Below the pieces are notes generated by a model. That model was not told the origin of the DNA. It searched no databases and was given only the letters and a program-made list of their open reading frames with translations. A program made the translations under genes and the position numbers. A stretch of DNA of 64,000 nucleotides, taken from NCBI GenBank assembly GCA_903813345.2, contig CAIIXF020000004.1:19752477-19816476 (forward strand), read 5' to 3'. Of this stretch, positions 1-12,000 are shown piece by piece. The stretch is from Owenia fusiformis. Lineage: Eukaryota > Annelida > Polychaeta > Sabellida > Oweniidae. Within the stretch, counting starts at the first letter, position 1. Every line of letters begins with the position of its first letter.

Positions 1-160
1 AGAAATACTTACGATAAATGTGTCATTTCAAAGATTTTTCATTGAATTTGCTTCGATGGGAGCCGGCGATATGATTTTGGAAAGGTTTCTAAATGAAGAA
101 CGTGACGTCACTTCCGAATCATAGCATTCAAAATAAGTAGCGTTTAATTACTTCCACTCT

Positions 161-247
161 TCACAAGAATACGGTGGTGTAGTGGTAGAATCCTCGCTTA
201 GCACGCGGGAGGCCCGGGTTCGAATCCCGTATCCGCCTTTTTATTTT
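161..247 (+). tRNA. tRNA-like gene, glycine-type body with AGC (Ala) anticodon; possibly a pseudogene or SINE head
   Basis: An A box (TGGTGTAGTGG, 175-185) and a perfect B box (GGTTCGAATCC, 217-227) are present. The anticodon stem pairs 193-197 with 205-209 and the seven-base loop 198-204 shows AGC at 200-202, which reads alanine codons. The rest of the D-loop, anticodon arm and T arm resembles eukaryotic tRNA-Gly rather than tRNA-Ala. The T stem 214-218/226-230 has one mismatch. The 3' acceptor strand ATCCGCC (231-237) is followed by a T-rich tract that could end Pol III transcription. The expected 5' acceptor strand is not found: only about half the bases at 165-171 can pair. It is therefore either a decayed tRNA or the head of a tRNA-derived SINE. 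Confidence 0.55.
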
Positions 248-1015
248 TTTAACTAAATGATTGTTCTTTGATATTACGCAGAAAAAAACAATTTTTATTT
301 ACATAAACTTTATATTAGAGCTTGAAAATGTAAAAACAATATATGTCAACATATTGCGTTTTGGAGCGATGTGCAGGTTTAAACATCATTTTATGACAAC
401 TGAATCCAGAGATATCAAACTTTTTGTGTCAATTTTGATCCACTACACATCTTTTTTTGGTCTCATCTATTTTATATTTGTAGCTTCAAGCAAATGATGA
501 CAGCTTGTACTGTTCAAAGAAGTATTCTAAAATCATTTCCATGCTATTTCCGATATTTTAATACAACTAATTATAATGACTAAGTACTATTTCATATTTT
601 TAATATGACTTTATAGTGCCATACCCCTGGAAGATATAAGAAAGTGGGCGTCATCAATTTTATCTTTTTGCAGCATCAAGTTAGAAACTTGTATCAATAG
701 AAATATGTCAATGCATTCAAAACACCTTCAAATGTCACTTGACATTGTAATTCATTTATTACTAGAATATAGGACTCCACCTATTTTATATGTCAGTTTT
801 CAATTTACAACATGTTTCATAATTAAATCTAATGTATTCATGCTAAATGAGTCAAATAAAGATGGCTTGAGGGGGTGAGGTAAACGATGTCCGATTTGGC
901 TGAAATTTTTTTTGTGCGGTCCCTACTAACCATAGATCATAATGTATGAATAGCAACTTGATCGGAAAAAAAATTCCAAAAATGAAACACCCTAATTACA
1001 ATGGTCATGTCAGGC
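248..1015. other. AT-rich intergenic DNA, no gene seen
   Basis: No convincing exon or RNA gene. Short open frames here have no recognisable protein content. The stretch near 860-1000 looks like generic dispersed-repeat sequence. Confidence 0.5.
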
Positions 1016-1145
1016 CTTGCAATATAGTATAGCATTGTCACGGTCATCAGGCTTTAACATTACCACGGTAATGACAGGCCTTGCATTTATAATATAGCAT
1101 TGTCACTGTTATACCAGGCTATCACGATAACACTACCATGGCATG
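1016..1145. repeat. Degenerate tandem repeat
   Basis: Two to three imperfect copies of a roughly 60-bp unit marked by 'tatagcattgtcac' and 'aggccttgca' lie side by side. No coding potential. Confidence 0.5.
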
Positions 1146-1830
1146 ATAGGGTCTCGGATTTCGCGGGACCATTCGAGGGACAAAGACGCTAATTGCGGGA
1201 CAGTTAACAGGCTTTGTATAAAAAACCTCATACCCACCTACCCACGTACGTGGGACATGATACAGTCTTTGAAGGGTTCAATTTTAAAGATCTTAGTTTA
1301 TTACATCTTAGTTTATGATGAATTATAGATGCATTTGTAACGACCCTTGATCGCAAGTAACTACTACATCCCAGCTGGGTTCGATTCCCACTCGGAGCAT
1401 CGAATTTAGCACACTTTCTTTCAATTTCATTATCTGGCTCTTTGGATGGTACCTATGCTCATGGTCGTTAGTTATTTATTCCCCTGGGGCACCCTCGAGT
1501 CATTACACATTAAAATGCATCCATATGCCTTTATTTATGGATCTGTCATCTGTTTAGTCATAAAATAAAGCCGGAATTGTAGAAATGTTAATAATTTGAG
1601 CTATTTGAGATTTAATAATCTTTAAAAAATTGAACCCTTCAATGACCGTATCATGGTCCACGTAGGTGGGTAGGTGGGTATGAGGTAGGAGGTTTTTTAT
1701 ACAAAGCCCAGTTAACAGGGTAACTACCAAAGACTTCATAGAGGGACAGATTTTTTTAGGCAAAGTGCCTTAAATTTGCGGGATTTTGCGGGACATTCAA
1801 GGGATTTGCGTGATCGGGGCTTAATGTAAA
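1146..1830. mobile_element. Foldback element with ~90-bp inverted arms
   Basis: Bases 1203-1293 are repeated in inverted orientation at about 1613-1712; both arms contain 'ctttgtataaaaaacct' and the 'acccacctaccca' motif. Outside the arms both flanks carry 'gcgggac' motifs, seen again at 2575-2660. Between the arms, 1378-1389 is a B-box-like GGTTCGATTCCC with a possible T arm, so part of the element may be tRNA-derived. No transposase is visible; this looks like a non-autonomous element. Confidence 0.65.
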
Positions 1831-3032
1831 AGTACTCAAATCAAACTTTCAGGTACTGATTTATCAAATATAATAGGCTATGATGCACTTAACTTAAGTA
1901 AACACAATTCTACACAATACGCATAGAAATATTATTAAACTACCAAAAAACCACGGTTTAGGTGTGAGTACCGTAATCCAACACCAAATTCAAAAATTCT
2001 GAACAATATTTGCACTTATGGCATTCGTGACCAACTATGAAACATTTACCCCCATAGTGTTATATAATAAAATGTACCTATTCATATAGGGGTTCGATTA
2101 ATCTACATCAAATTATAGGGAGTCAGGTTTCTTTTCGAAATATCAGTGTCCATTTATTGGAACTCGCGTTTGCTAACATTTGCTCAGTTCTGAGATGAAG
2201 GCCGTGACACGCGTAGTAAAAAGGCCAACGTTGGAACTATTCGTGACATACTTCCCTATTTTCGTAATTAAAATGAAAATTGCACTCTTCCTTTTTATTT
2301 TGATACCAAACGGCATACTAGGTACTTGAGAAGCCAACTATGGTGTTATTTGGATCAACATCACAGTTTTATAAATGGACTATATGCTCTTTCCAAATAA
2401 AAAGCAGTCTTCGATGATCTGATGCACTGGGAGTTTGGCAGCACTTTTCAAATTAGGTAAACTTTACTCCTCAAAAGCGCAAAAAACTTAGCTTCTTATA
2501 TCACAAGATAATCACAATTATTTAGCCTCGAGGATTGTTACAATTTGGAAAATTTGTAGAAGTCAAAGCCGACATTTGCTGGATTTCGCAGGACATTGCA
2601 AGACACGCGAATTAGCCAAATTTTCGGGATAATCCCGCTATTCGCGGGACACTCGAGAGCTCTGATATGAGTCAAAGAAAACATTCTTGAGTTTCAAATT
2701 GACTTCTGTATAACTTGAAACCGTCTTCACTCACCTTTTATTGTTTCTCCAAATATATTCTTTGAAAATTGGATTTGAAGGGTATTAATAGGGCTATTTT
2801 GGAAATATCCCTATTAAAAAGGCTATCTTTGATTATTTTAAATGCATCTTACTACTTATAAGATTTCTATTGTATTTGCAGCTGTGCTAATAACTGCTTG
2901 CTCCTGAGAAATCTACACTGATGAACCCAATTTGAGTGATGCTTCATGCATTCCAGGAGACATTGAACCACGCTGACTCACACATTTGCACATATACAAG
3001 TGACACTGATGCACATATTTAATAGACAATAG
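1831..3032. other. Upstream region of the CENP-Q gene
   Basis: Mostly featureless AT-rich DNA with repeat debris at 2575-2660 (the 'gcgggac' family). A good 3' splice site (pyrimidine-rich tract then CAG) ends at 2880, so 2881-3032 may be 5' untranslated sequence of the CENP-Q mRNA. No TATA box or other promoter element can be assigned from sequence alone. Confidence 0.35.
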
Positions 3033-6000
3033 ATGACAATGGCAAAAACTAAGTCTAAAAAGCCAGTTAGGGCAATAGCCACCATGATAAAGCAAACATC
3101 TGTGAAAAAAACGCAGAGTAAAGTACAGATACGTAAAATGATGGGTCCCAAGAAAAAGTCTGTTGTCAAAAAAGTTGTGAAGAGGAAGAAGCATTCTTCA
3201 GACTCTGACAATGGTAATGCATTCATTTGACAAAGAGAGCAATAAATTTTTTAATTCTGATAATTACAAGATACAAGAACCTTATTTTCATTAAGATTGG
3301 AGGTTTAACATTTTTGAAATAGTACAGTGGAACCTGTAAAGTGGAACACCTCTGTTAGTGAAACACTTCTCAGAGCTCAGAGACCGAACAACTGAATGTT
3401 AAATAAACCTCAATAAGTCGAACACCTCCAAAGTGGAACACTTCAGAGGTACTTAAGGTGTTCCCTTTAGACAGGTTTTACTGTATTTAACTTTTTCTCA
3501 AACACAATTTTTTGAGATTCTAGCAGGCAAGAAAGGATATTGAAATGTTATATGTTAAGACCATATGTTAGTGTGTTTTTTGTAAATGAGAGGCACCTAA
3601 AATGTGTCAATATTTGACAAAAGCGGGCATGGACACTTACTCATTGGATGTCATGGAAAGTTCAGATTTTCACTCCCAAAAGACTCTTTGGAGTACTTAA
3701 AGCAGATATGAAATGGTATTTTTAACCTAAAAGGAATCAATATAATTTTTTGATAGATGTATTTGGACATGTTTTTTCATCAGTAGTGTGGAAATTATTT
3801 TACTCTAACGATCGTTATTAGCTGCTTAATAAGCAATATTCGAATTGGTTGTGACATTATTGGCCCCCACGTGATCTCTCACTGGTCCCCACATGGCCCG
3901 TTTTGGTCCATTGGATCATGACGTCATAATGCCGAAATGTTTTGTTATTAGTTTACACAACAATCCTATGGTTGCCGTGACGTTGTGATTACTAAGAAAC
4001 CGATAAACCAAAGCTATATTTTGTATATGACGTTACTAATCACGTGGGGGCCAATTTGATTAATCAGTTAGTTTTATTTCGTTATCTATGACCGTTAGCA
4101 GTTATCTAACATTTATTTTATAATGGCTATCGCAAGAACTCTACGTTGGGCTTACAATGGAGAAAACCGCGTTTTTGTAGCTGCAAGTTGAGAAAAGTTA
4201 TTTCAGTTGTCCTTTAATTTTTTTCTCAAACTCACAGAAACGCTTAGTCATGGTATACACTTTAGATTTCGAAAATGAAAATTAGCGGTTCATCATTTTC
4301 AATTTTGCTTTGAGGACATCCTAAGATTATGCAAACTTTGTTTATCTGCAATGTTGCCGTAGCCTGTTAGCCAAGTCAACCAAATGGTGTTGAAGCTGGT
4401 AACTACTACCACATACATGTAGGTAATCAATGGATCTTGTTTCTTTCAGATCTTATTGTGAAGGTGGCATCAAAGTTACGGCAGTTGTCATGGAAACCAA
4501 TTGAAAGTAAAACCCATGAGAGAGTAAACAGCATTGTACAAGGATGTTTAGAGTAAGTTCATCTTCAATAAAAAATATTTAGAAACTAGAATCATAATAC
4601 TAGTACGAGCATCTGTGTACTAAATTACCAATTTTACATCATGTCATCATTAAGCTTGGAATTATCATGTCAAGGTAAACACAAACCAAATGTTTTAGAT
4701 TAATATTATTTATCATCTGATATAATATGATACAGTTATTTAAATGGTCTAGGATATTGGGTTTATCCAAATGGATACTAGAGTTTATCCTACACTTAGT
4801 GTACTAAATGTATAATAACAATTAAAAATAAATTTGATATCTATTGTCAAAATGAATAACTCGAGTATGTCGCCACGATATACTCCGGAAAACCAATATG
4901 CAGAGGATATTGTGACGATATACGCCGAAAAACCAATATGCGGTGGATATTGTGACGATATACTCCGCTTGTTGATTTTGTGCCAAATTGAACTATTTGA
5001 ACTACATATAATTTATATTTTAATCATATTATACCGATTTGTACACTAACTGGTAAGTGTAGGATAATAAGAACATCCTATGATTTTTTCAGAATATCAT
5101 CTTAATCTACTCAGTGAATGATATTTATATATGCACTCGTTCGCTTTGCTCTCTCATGCAGATATCAATATCACCTCGTAGATAAAAACGATATTCCTCA
5201 AAATCATAGGATATCCTATAAGTATCCATCTCTTCCCAAGGGACTGAGGGATATACTGTATTTATAAACCTCTCTATCACAGTTTGCATATTTTTGTTTA
5301 TTCATCAATTCATTGATTTTCTTCTTGATACACATGTTAGATGGTACCAAGTTCTAGAACTGACAAACTGTTGTGTTGAGTGGCTGTTTTGTTTTATGTC
5401 ATCCATTTTATAGAAGTTTTTTTTATACATCTTGTCATCACAATTCCAGGAAAAACATTTTTCAAATTTCCTTCAAATTCGTGCACATGCTAGGAGATTT
5501 ATGAAACGGAACAACTCTAGATAGCCACTAACTACAGAATAGCTTAAGCTTTTATGGCAAAGTTTAAACAACATCAGGATTTAGATTTGAGGATCCTAGG
5601 TCTGATTCCTCATACATCTATATACAGGGTGGTCAAAAAAACGGAAACCCTGCATTTTCCTCATATCTTCGTCATTTTGGGTAATTATTCCCTGAAATTT
5701 GACACACATGTACAACATTCAATTTCCTACCAGCTAAGCATATTTCATGACCATCAGATTGATAGTCACAATGATACAGCACTTTGAACAAGATGCCCCA
5801 GTGTGGCCACCATCGCGCTATTGGCAAATCTCAACAGGTTCTCAATGATCTGACTACATTTTTCAGCAGGCAAGGCCTGAATGACATGGATGATCTGCTT
5901 TTTGAGGTTTGCATTTGTCCTGGGGTTATTCTCGTACACTCATTTTTGGTGTATCACCACAGGATGAAGTTAGGTAGGGACATTTTGGATGATAGGTGCA

Positions 6001-9000
6001 GGTTTGCCGAAAGTGCAATATTGGCCAATGGAGCATGTTTAAAGTGCTGTAACATTGTGACTATCAATTTGATGGTCATGAAATATATTAGGCCGGTAGG
6101 AAATTGAATGATGTACAAATGTGCTAAATATCAGGGAGTAATTTCCTAAAATGACAAAGATATGAGGAAAATGGCGACAGGGTTTCCAGTTTTTTGACCA
6201 CCCTGTATTTATAACCTATTGGATAACATGTAGCCTGCAGCACTTGCATTAGGTTAGAAAATTTGTGAGTCCCAAGGACGCAATTTTTTTTAAAAAGTGT
6301 GTCCTTTGAAAAATAAGTGTGTCCCCTATTTCTAGCCTGTTTTGAGGTATAACTTTATTTTAAAAGCATTATTTTAACCAAAACACCTTTCAGTTTTTGA
6401 TTTCTTGCCGCGAATTTAAAACGGAAGTAAACCTTAAGTACGGACTGAATAAATGCATGTTCGTTCATTCGACAATGAATACATTTTATTTCATGAATAA
6501 CCTAATATTTGTTTCTGAATAGGAAAAACTGTGGCGTGTCATGGTTTCAAATCTAAAAATAAACAAAGTCGAAAAATTCGAGAGAATCATGATTATTTGT
6601 AAATATTCAACATGTTGAGCCTTATTTACGATTCAAATAAAGGTGAGAGATCATAATTATTTGTTTTTGTTAGGTATCGTTGTAAACACATTGTAGTATT
6701 GACCTAAAAAAAATTTGCGTCTAAAAAACGGAAATATTTTCAATCTTTGCGTCCTCCAAATTATTTTTGAGTCCTTAACATGTACGGGACGCCGTTAATG
6801 CAAGCCCTGAGCCTATTATGTTTTTCTCAGATGTTGATGCATTTTCCCTACTCCTTGTGTTTTTTCTTGACATTGCTTTGCTAATTTCATTTCATGTATT
6901 TAAAGGCAGAGTGTCATGCTGACAGACTCCACTTTAGAAGATGAAGTGAGGGATAAATTGCAACAGATTGCATCTCGGTATGACCATTTGTGAACGATAC
7001 TTAATGTTTACTGTGTAATCATTTTAATAATTTCTTCTGTGAACACATATAGATCATAATTACATACAATCCAACCTATTCCATGACATATGCTAATACC
7101 CCTAATTTGGAAAAATGGGCAAGTCCAAAAACAACAGGATAACCTGAATCCCTCTAGGTCAACTGACTTAACACCCCTTTATATGCTATATCTTCATAAT
7201 TGTACTTGCCTACTATGATAGGACAATAACAGTTATACAGATGTGTCACAGCCTCTGCCTTACAATGGATGACGGTGGCTGTTCTACTAGGGATCACTAT
7301 GGTTTGTGAGATCAGAGTACTTTTTGGTAATATGAATTTACTTTTTATTATAAGTACTTGTGTATATATATTTATTGGGGTCAACCCAGTTGTCCGAAAC
7401 CCAGTTGTCCGAAACCCAATTCTCCGAAACCCAGTTGTCCGAAACCCAGTTCTCCGAAAATTAGGGGATCTTATCAAAAAATACAATTTCTTAAAACGAA
7501 TCTTGTCGCAACCTCTGCGAATCACGACAGCATAACATTTGAATCACGTTGACATCATTGCAAAATTAGGCTAAATATGCTAAGTCAAGACGTTAATTAG
7601 CCCACGAAAGTTCATGGGTAACTTGAGAACTACAAAATACATGTACAACCAAATACTTTTCGAACGTACAATAGCAATATTTCTCACCCAACGTCTTCAT
7701 AGTTTTAGGAACGTATTTTAAACGCATGATAGCCAAATATATCAAGATACTATATTTGCCTAAATGAAGTTATCTAGTGTTTACAAAGTTTGGAAATATA
7801 TTTTATCCAGATCCATCAGAAATTAACTTATCCAATACATAATTACTTTACTAGTTCTAGTATCTTGCATGACTCGTTCATAAGAATTCTTTAATTCTAC
7901 CTCGTTCCCAATACGTCCTCAGACAGACAAGAAATTGAAGTCACACCCGTTTGTTTGAGTGGCATATTTATACGTATACGCACTTTCTCTGATTATTGTC
8001 AAACAAATATATTTCAGGAGAAGAACATAAAAAACAAATGCCTGAAACGAATGCCGAAACATAAATCCCAAGTGATTAAGTTTAGAATGTTTTATTCTTT
8101 TACGATTTGATAAGAGACCGAGACTAAGAAATTAAATGCGACGTTTCATTCTTAAAGTGTTATGCGATAACTTATTTTATCTGTTTCAAAATGTTTCATT
8201 TTATTTTGCCTATATAAAAGAGATTGAAGAAGATAAGATAAACTGTTCCGTAATATATATTGTGTCTTAATAACCTTTTTTAGAATCACAATGTAAAATA
8301 AATCTCCCGTTCCTGCCATTCTGGTAACGCCATGCAATGGATGCAATTCAAAGTGAGAGAGAGATCTATGAATAACAGAATGCGTCCATGCCATTAATTT
8401 GGCCAAATACATGGCATGAAACTGACGTAAGCTTAAGTAAGCTACGCCCCCCCCCCCCTTTCTCTGGTAAATTATGACTTTATTTTTCGGAGTAATGGGT
8501 TTCGGACAACTGGGTTTCGGGGAATTGGGTTTCGGACAACTGGGTTTCGGAGAACTGGGTTTCGGACAACTGGGTTTCGGAGAACTGGGTTTCGGACAAC
8601 TGGGTTTCGGAGAACTGGGGTGTACCCATATTTATTATACTTTTGGCTTAATCGGGGTCCCACCTCCTTTACTTTGAATTCAGCATATGTCATGGAATAG
8701 GTTGGATTGTATGTAATTGAGAAATTTTACAAGTAAATTTTCTATTAATTACAATACAAACCTATTCCATGACCATAGGCCCACCCGGCCTCCCCGCAGT
8801 ATTTTTAAGTTTTACTGCGTACAATTATGAAGATATAGCATATAAAGGGGTGTTAGGTCAGTTGACCTAGAGGGATTCAGGTTATCCTCAAGGAGGATTG
8901 GCTCCCAGAATGCAACACCGATATTCTGCAAAACAATCACCTAGCGATAGCTTTGTTGGAGAGTATCGGGTCATTCTCCATGCAGTCGTACAAATTATAC

Positions 9001-12000
9001 AGACACGAATAGCAAATGACGCATGCGTGGAGATTAAAGAATATCAAGTTGGAACCCTGGCTTCCAATCCTCCTTTGGTTATCCTGTTGTTTTTGGACTT
9101 GCCCATTTTTCCAAATTAGGGGTATTAGCATATGTCATGGAATAGGTTTGTATTGTAATTAATAGAAAATTTACTTGTAAAATTTCTCATTTCAACAGAT
9201 TGGCAATATCTGTTATAGGTGGAAGACTCAGTAATAGATATCAGGGCCTATTTGCATTTGAACTTGAAAATCAAGATATCTTTTTGGCGATCTGCATCTG
9301 TAACAAATTCTTACAACTTCCAATAACTTTACAAATACTGATTAGACTGACTTCCATTTCTTTTAAAATCATCTACAAGTTTTCAGAAGTTCAGATCTGA
9401 CTTTATATTTAAGATTTGACCTTTAATGACCTTTTCAAGGTCAAAAAGGGTCAAAAAGGTCTTTTTTCAACTTGCTTCAAATTAACCATTTTTTCAGAAG
9501 TTCAAATCAGACTTCAGTTTTGAGATTTGACCAAGTTTTATTGGATGTATAACATATTTATGGGTCATTGAGAAAGATTAAAGGTTATTATTATCTGACA
9601 ATTTCAAAATTATTGTAGTATATGTTACCCCTACCCCTAATTTTGAACTGAGAAGAGACCTCTGAATCTGAAGGATATTACCTCAAATTCTAGCACAAAA
9701 TGGTTGTAACTAATCAGACTTTCATTCTATAACTGATATTTTTCACAAAGTTTTATTGGATTCAAGACTTTGTAAAATGATGTTATTCCTCTAAATGTAA
9801 CTAACAATTTAATTTCATGTCTCAGAAGATCCCCTTCTGTGCACATTGCTGGGTATAGGATTTCTCAAATTTATGACGTTAATTCATGGTAAAAAGTCAC
9901 ACTCACAATTTTGGGAGTTGTTATATACAATCCTTTCTAACTTTTTATCATATATGCGAAATTCTTTGAAATTTTCTCCATTTAGTCAAAGTATACATAC
10001 ATTATACCTCTGAAAGTTTGGTATGATAACAACAAAAATAAAAAAGATATGATTGGTAAAGGACAATGCACCCTTTTTTCTGTACATGCTCTCAAAAGTT
10101 CAAATCTGACCTTCAGTGACATTCTCTAGGTATAAAAAAATTTCTCAAGGTCAAAAAGGTATTTTTATCTTGCTTTAAATTGACCCATTTTTTTCAAAAT
10201 CATCTACAAGTTCTCAGAAGTTCAAATCTGGCCATAGATTTGACCTTCTATGACATTCTCAAGGTCAAAATAGATTTGACCTTCAATGACCTTCTCAAGG
10301 TCAAAACAGTCTTTTTTCATCTTGCTTCAAATTGACCAATTTGTTTTTCAAAATTATCTACAAGTTCTCAGAAGTTCAAATCTGACTTTAGATTTGAGAT
10401 TTCACCTTCAATGACCTTCTCAGGGTCAAAAAGGTCTTTTTTCAACTTTTTCATAATCACCTACAAGATCCCAGAAATTCAAATCTGAAATAATAACATT
10501 GTGTCATGTTAATGCCTTTGTTTTTGAATGTTTTTGTTTTCTGTTATTGCATTAATAACTTACAAAATGTGTTTTTAAAAATTATTAGTCAATTTCAAAA
10601 TTTTAATTTTTTTCTTTAAAAATGTGATTTCTAATTTAAGTTAGATGAAAGCTAGATATCTTTTCTTGTACTCAACAGAATATAATTTATTTTAACAGTA
10701 TTATCAGAATCAAAATACTGAAAACAGGTTTACCAAATCTAGTTATATTCAAGTTTGGGGAATATTTTGTAAATTGGCCATGTTGTCTGACTAAAGTTTC
10801 CCATCTGGTGGTGAAGCTATAGTAACTAGCTTGTTCATAAGTAATTGAGAGCAATTTCATTTATGCCAAAACTATAAAATTGAGAATTTGCAATTGTTAT
10901 ACAAATGTAAATATATTATAATTGTATATGATTTTTCAGGATAAAGCATGTGATGAGGAAAACTAGTGCTCCAGCTAGGGGTCAAGACCAAGTCTATGAT
11001 GGCACTGAACTGGTACGTTAGGGGCACTCCTGGAAATCAAAATGGGGCACCCATTAATTGAATTGATAAATCACTTGTAAAACATTTTAGGGTCTTTTTT
11101 CAAAAGTGAACCCCTAATTTGAAATCTGGTGCCCATTTTCTTTAGAATTAGGCCTGAAATTAAAAAGTAATGCCCATTTATGTCAGTTTGCTATTAATAT
11201 ATCTTCTTTTGACCAGCCAGTTTATGTGGGTAGGAGGAAATTTGGGCCCAAAACCCTTTTTGGGCACAATTTTTTTTAGGGGGGCATCTTATTTTTTCAA
11301 TTTTTTATGTCATTACCAGAAGTGATGACATATTGTTATAGTCTCCAGCTTTTTTGTGGATGTTGTTTGGAGTTGGGCATCTGTAACAATTTACAAGGTA
11401 GTGACATTTTGCCATGTTACTGCCTTAATCATCTCATTGTTTCAATCTATAGTATTACAAGGTAGTGACATTTTGCCATGTTACTGCCTTAATCATCTCA
11501 TTGTTTCAATCTATAGTATTACAAGGTAGTGACATTTTGCCATGTTAATGCCTTAATCATCTCATTGTTTCAATCTATAGTATTACAAGGTAGTGACATT
11601 TGCCATGTTAATGCCTTTATCATCTCATTGTTTCAATCTATAGTATTACAAGGTAGTGACATTTGCCATGTTAATGCCTTAATCATCTCATTGTTTCAAT
11701 CTATAGTATTACAAGGTAGTGACATTTTGCCATGTTAATGCCTTAATCATCTCATTGTTTCAATCTATAGTATTACAAGGTAGTGACATTTGCCATGTTA
11801 ATGCCTTTATCATCTCATTGTTTCAATCTATAGTATTACAAGGTAGTGACATTTTGCCATGTTAATGCCTTTATCATCTCATTGTTTCAATCTATAGTAT
11901 TACAAGGTAGTGACATTTGCCATGTTAATGCCTTAATCATCTCATTGTTTCAATCTATAGTATTACAAGGTAGTGACATTTTGCCATGTTAATGCCTTTA

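Noticed and set aside
7154-8693. Repeated RNPVVRNPVLRNP-type frames as an antifreeze or structural repeat protein
   Set aside because: They come from the 16-bp satellite arrays in the foldback element and are present in inverted copies; no start, signal or splice context.
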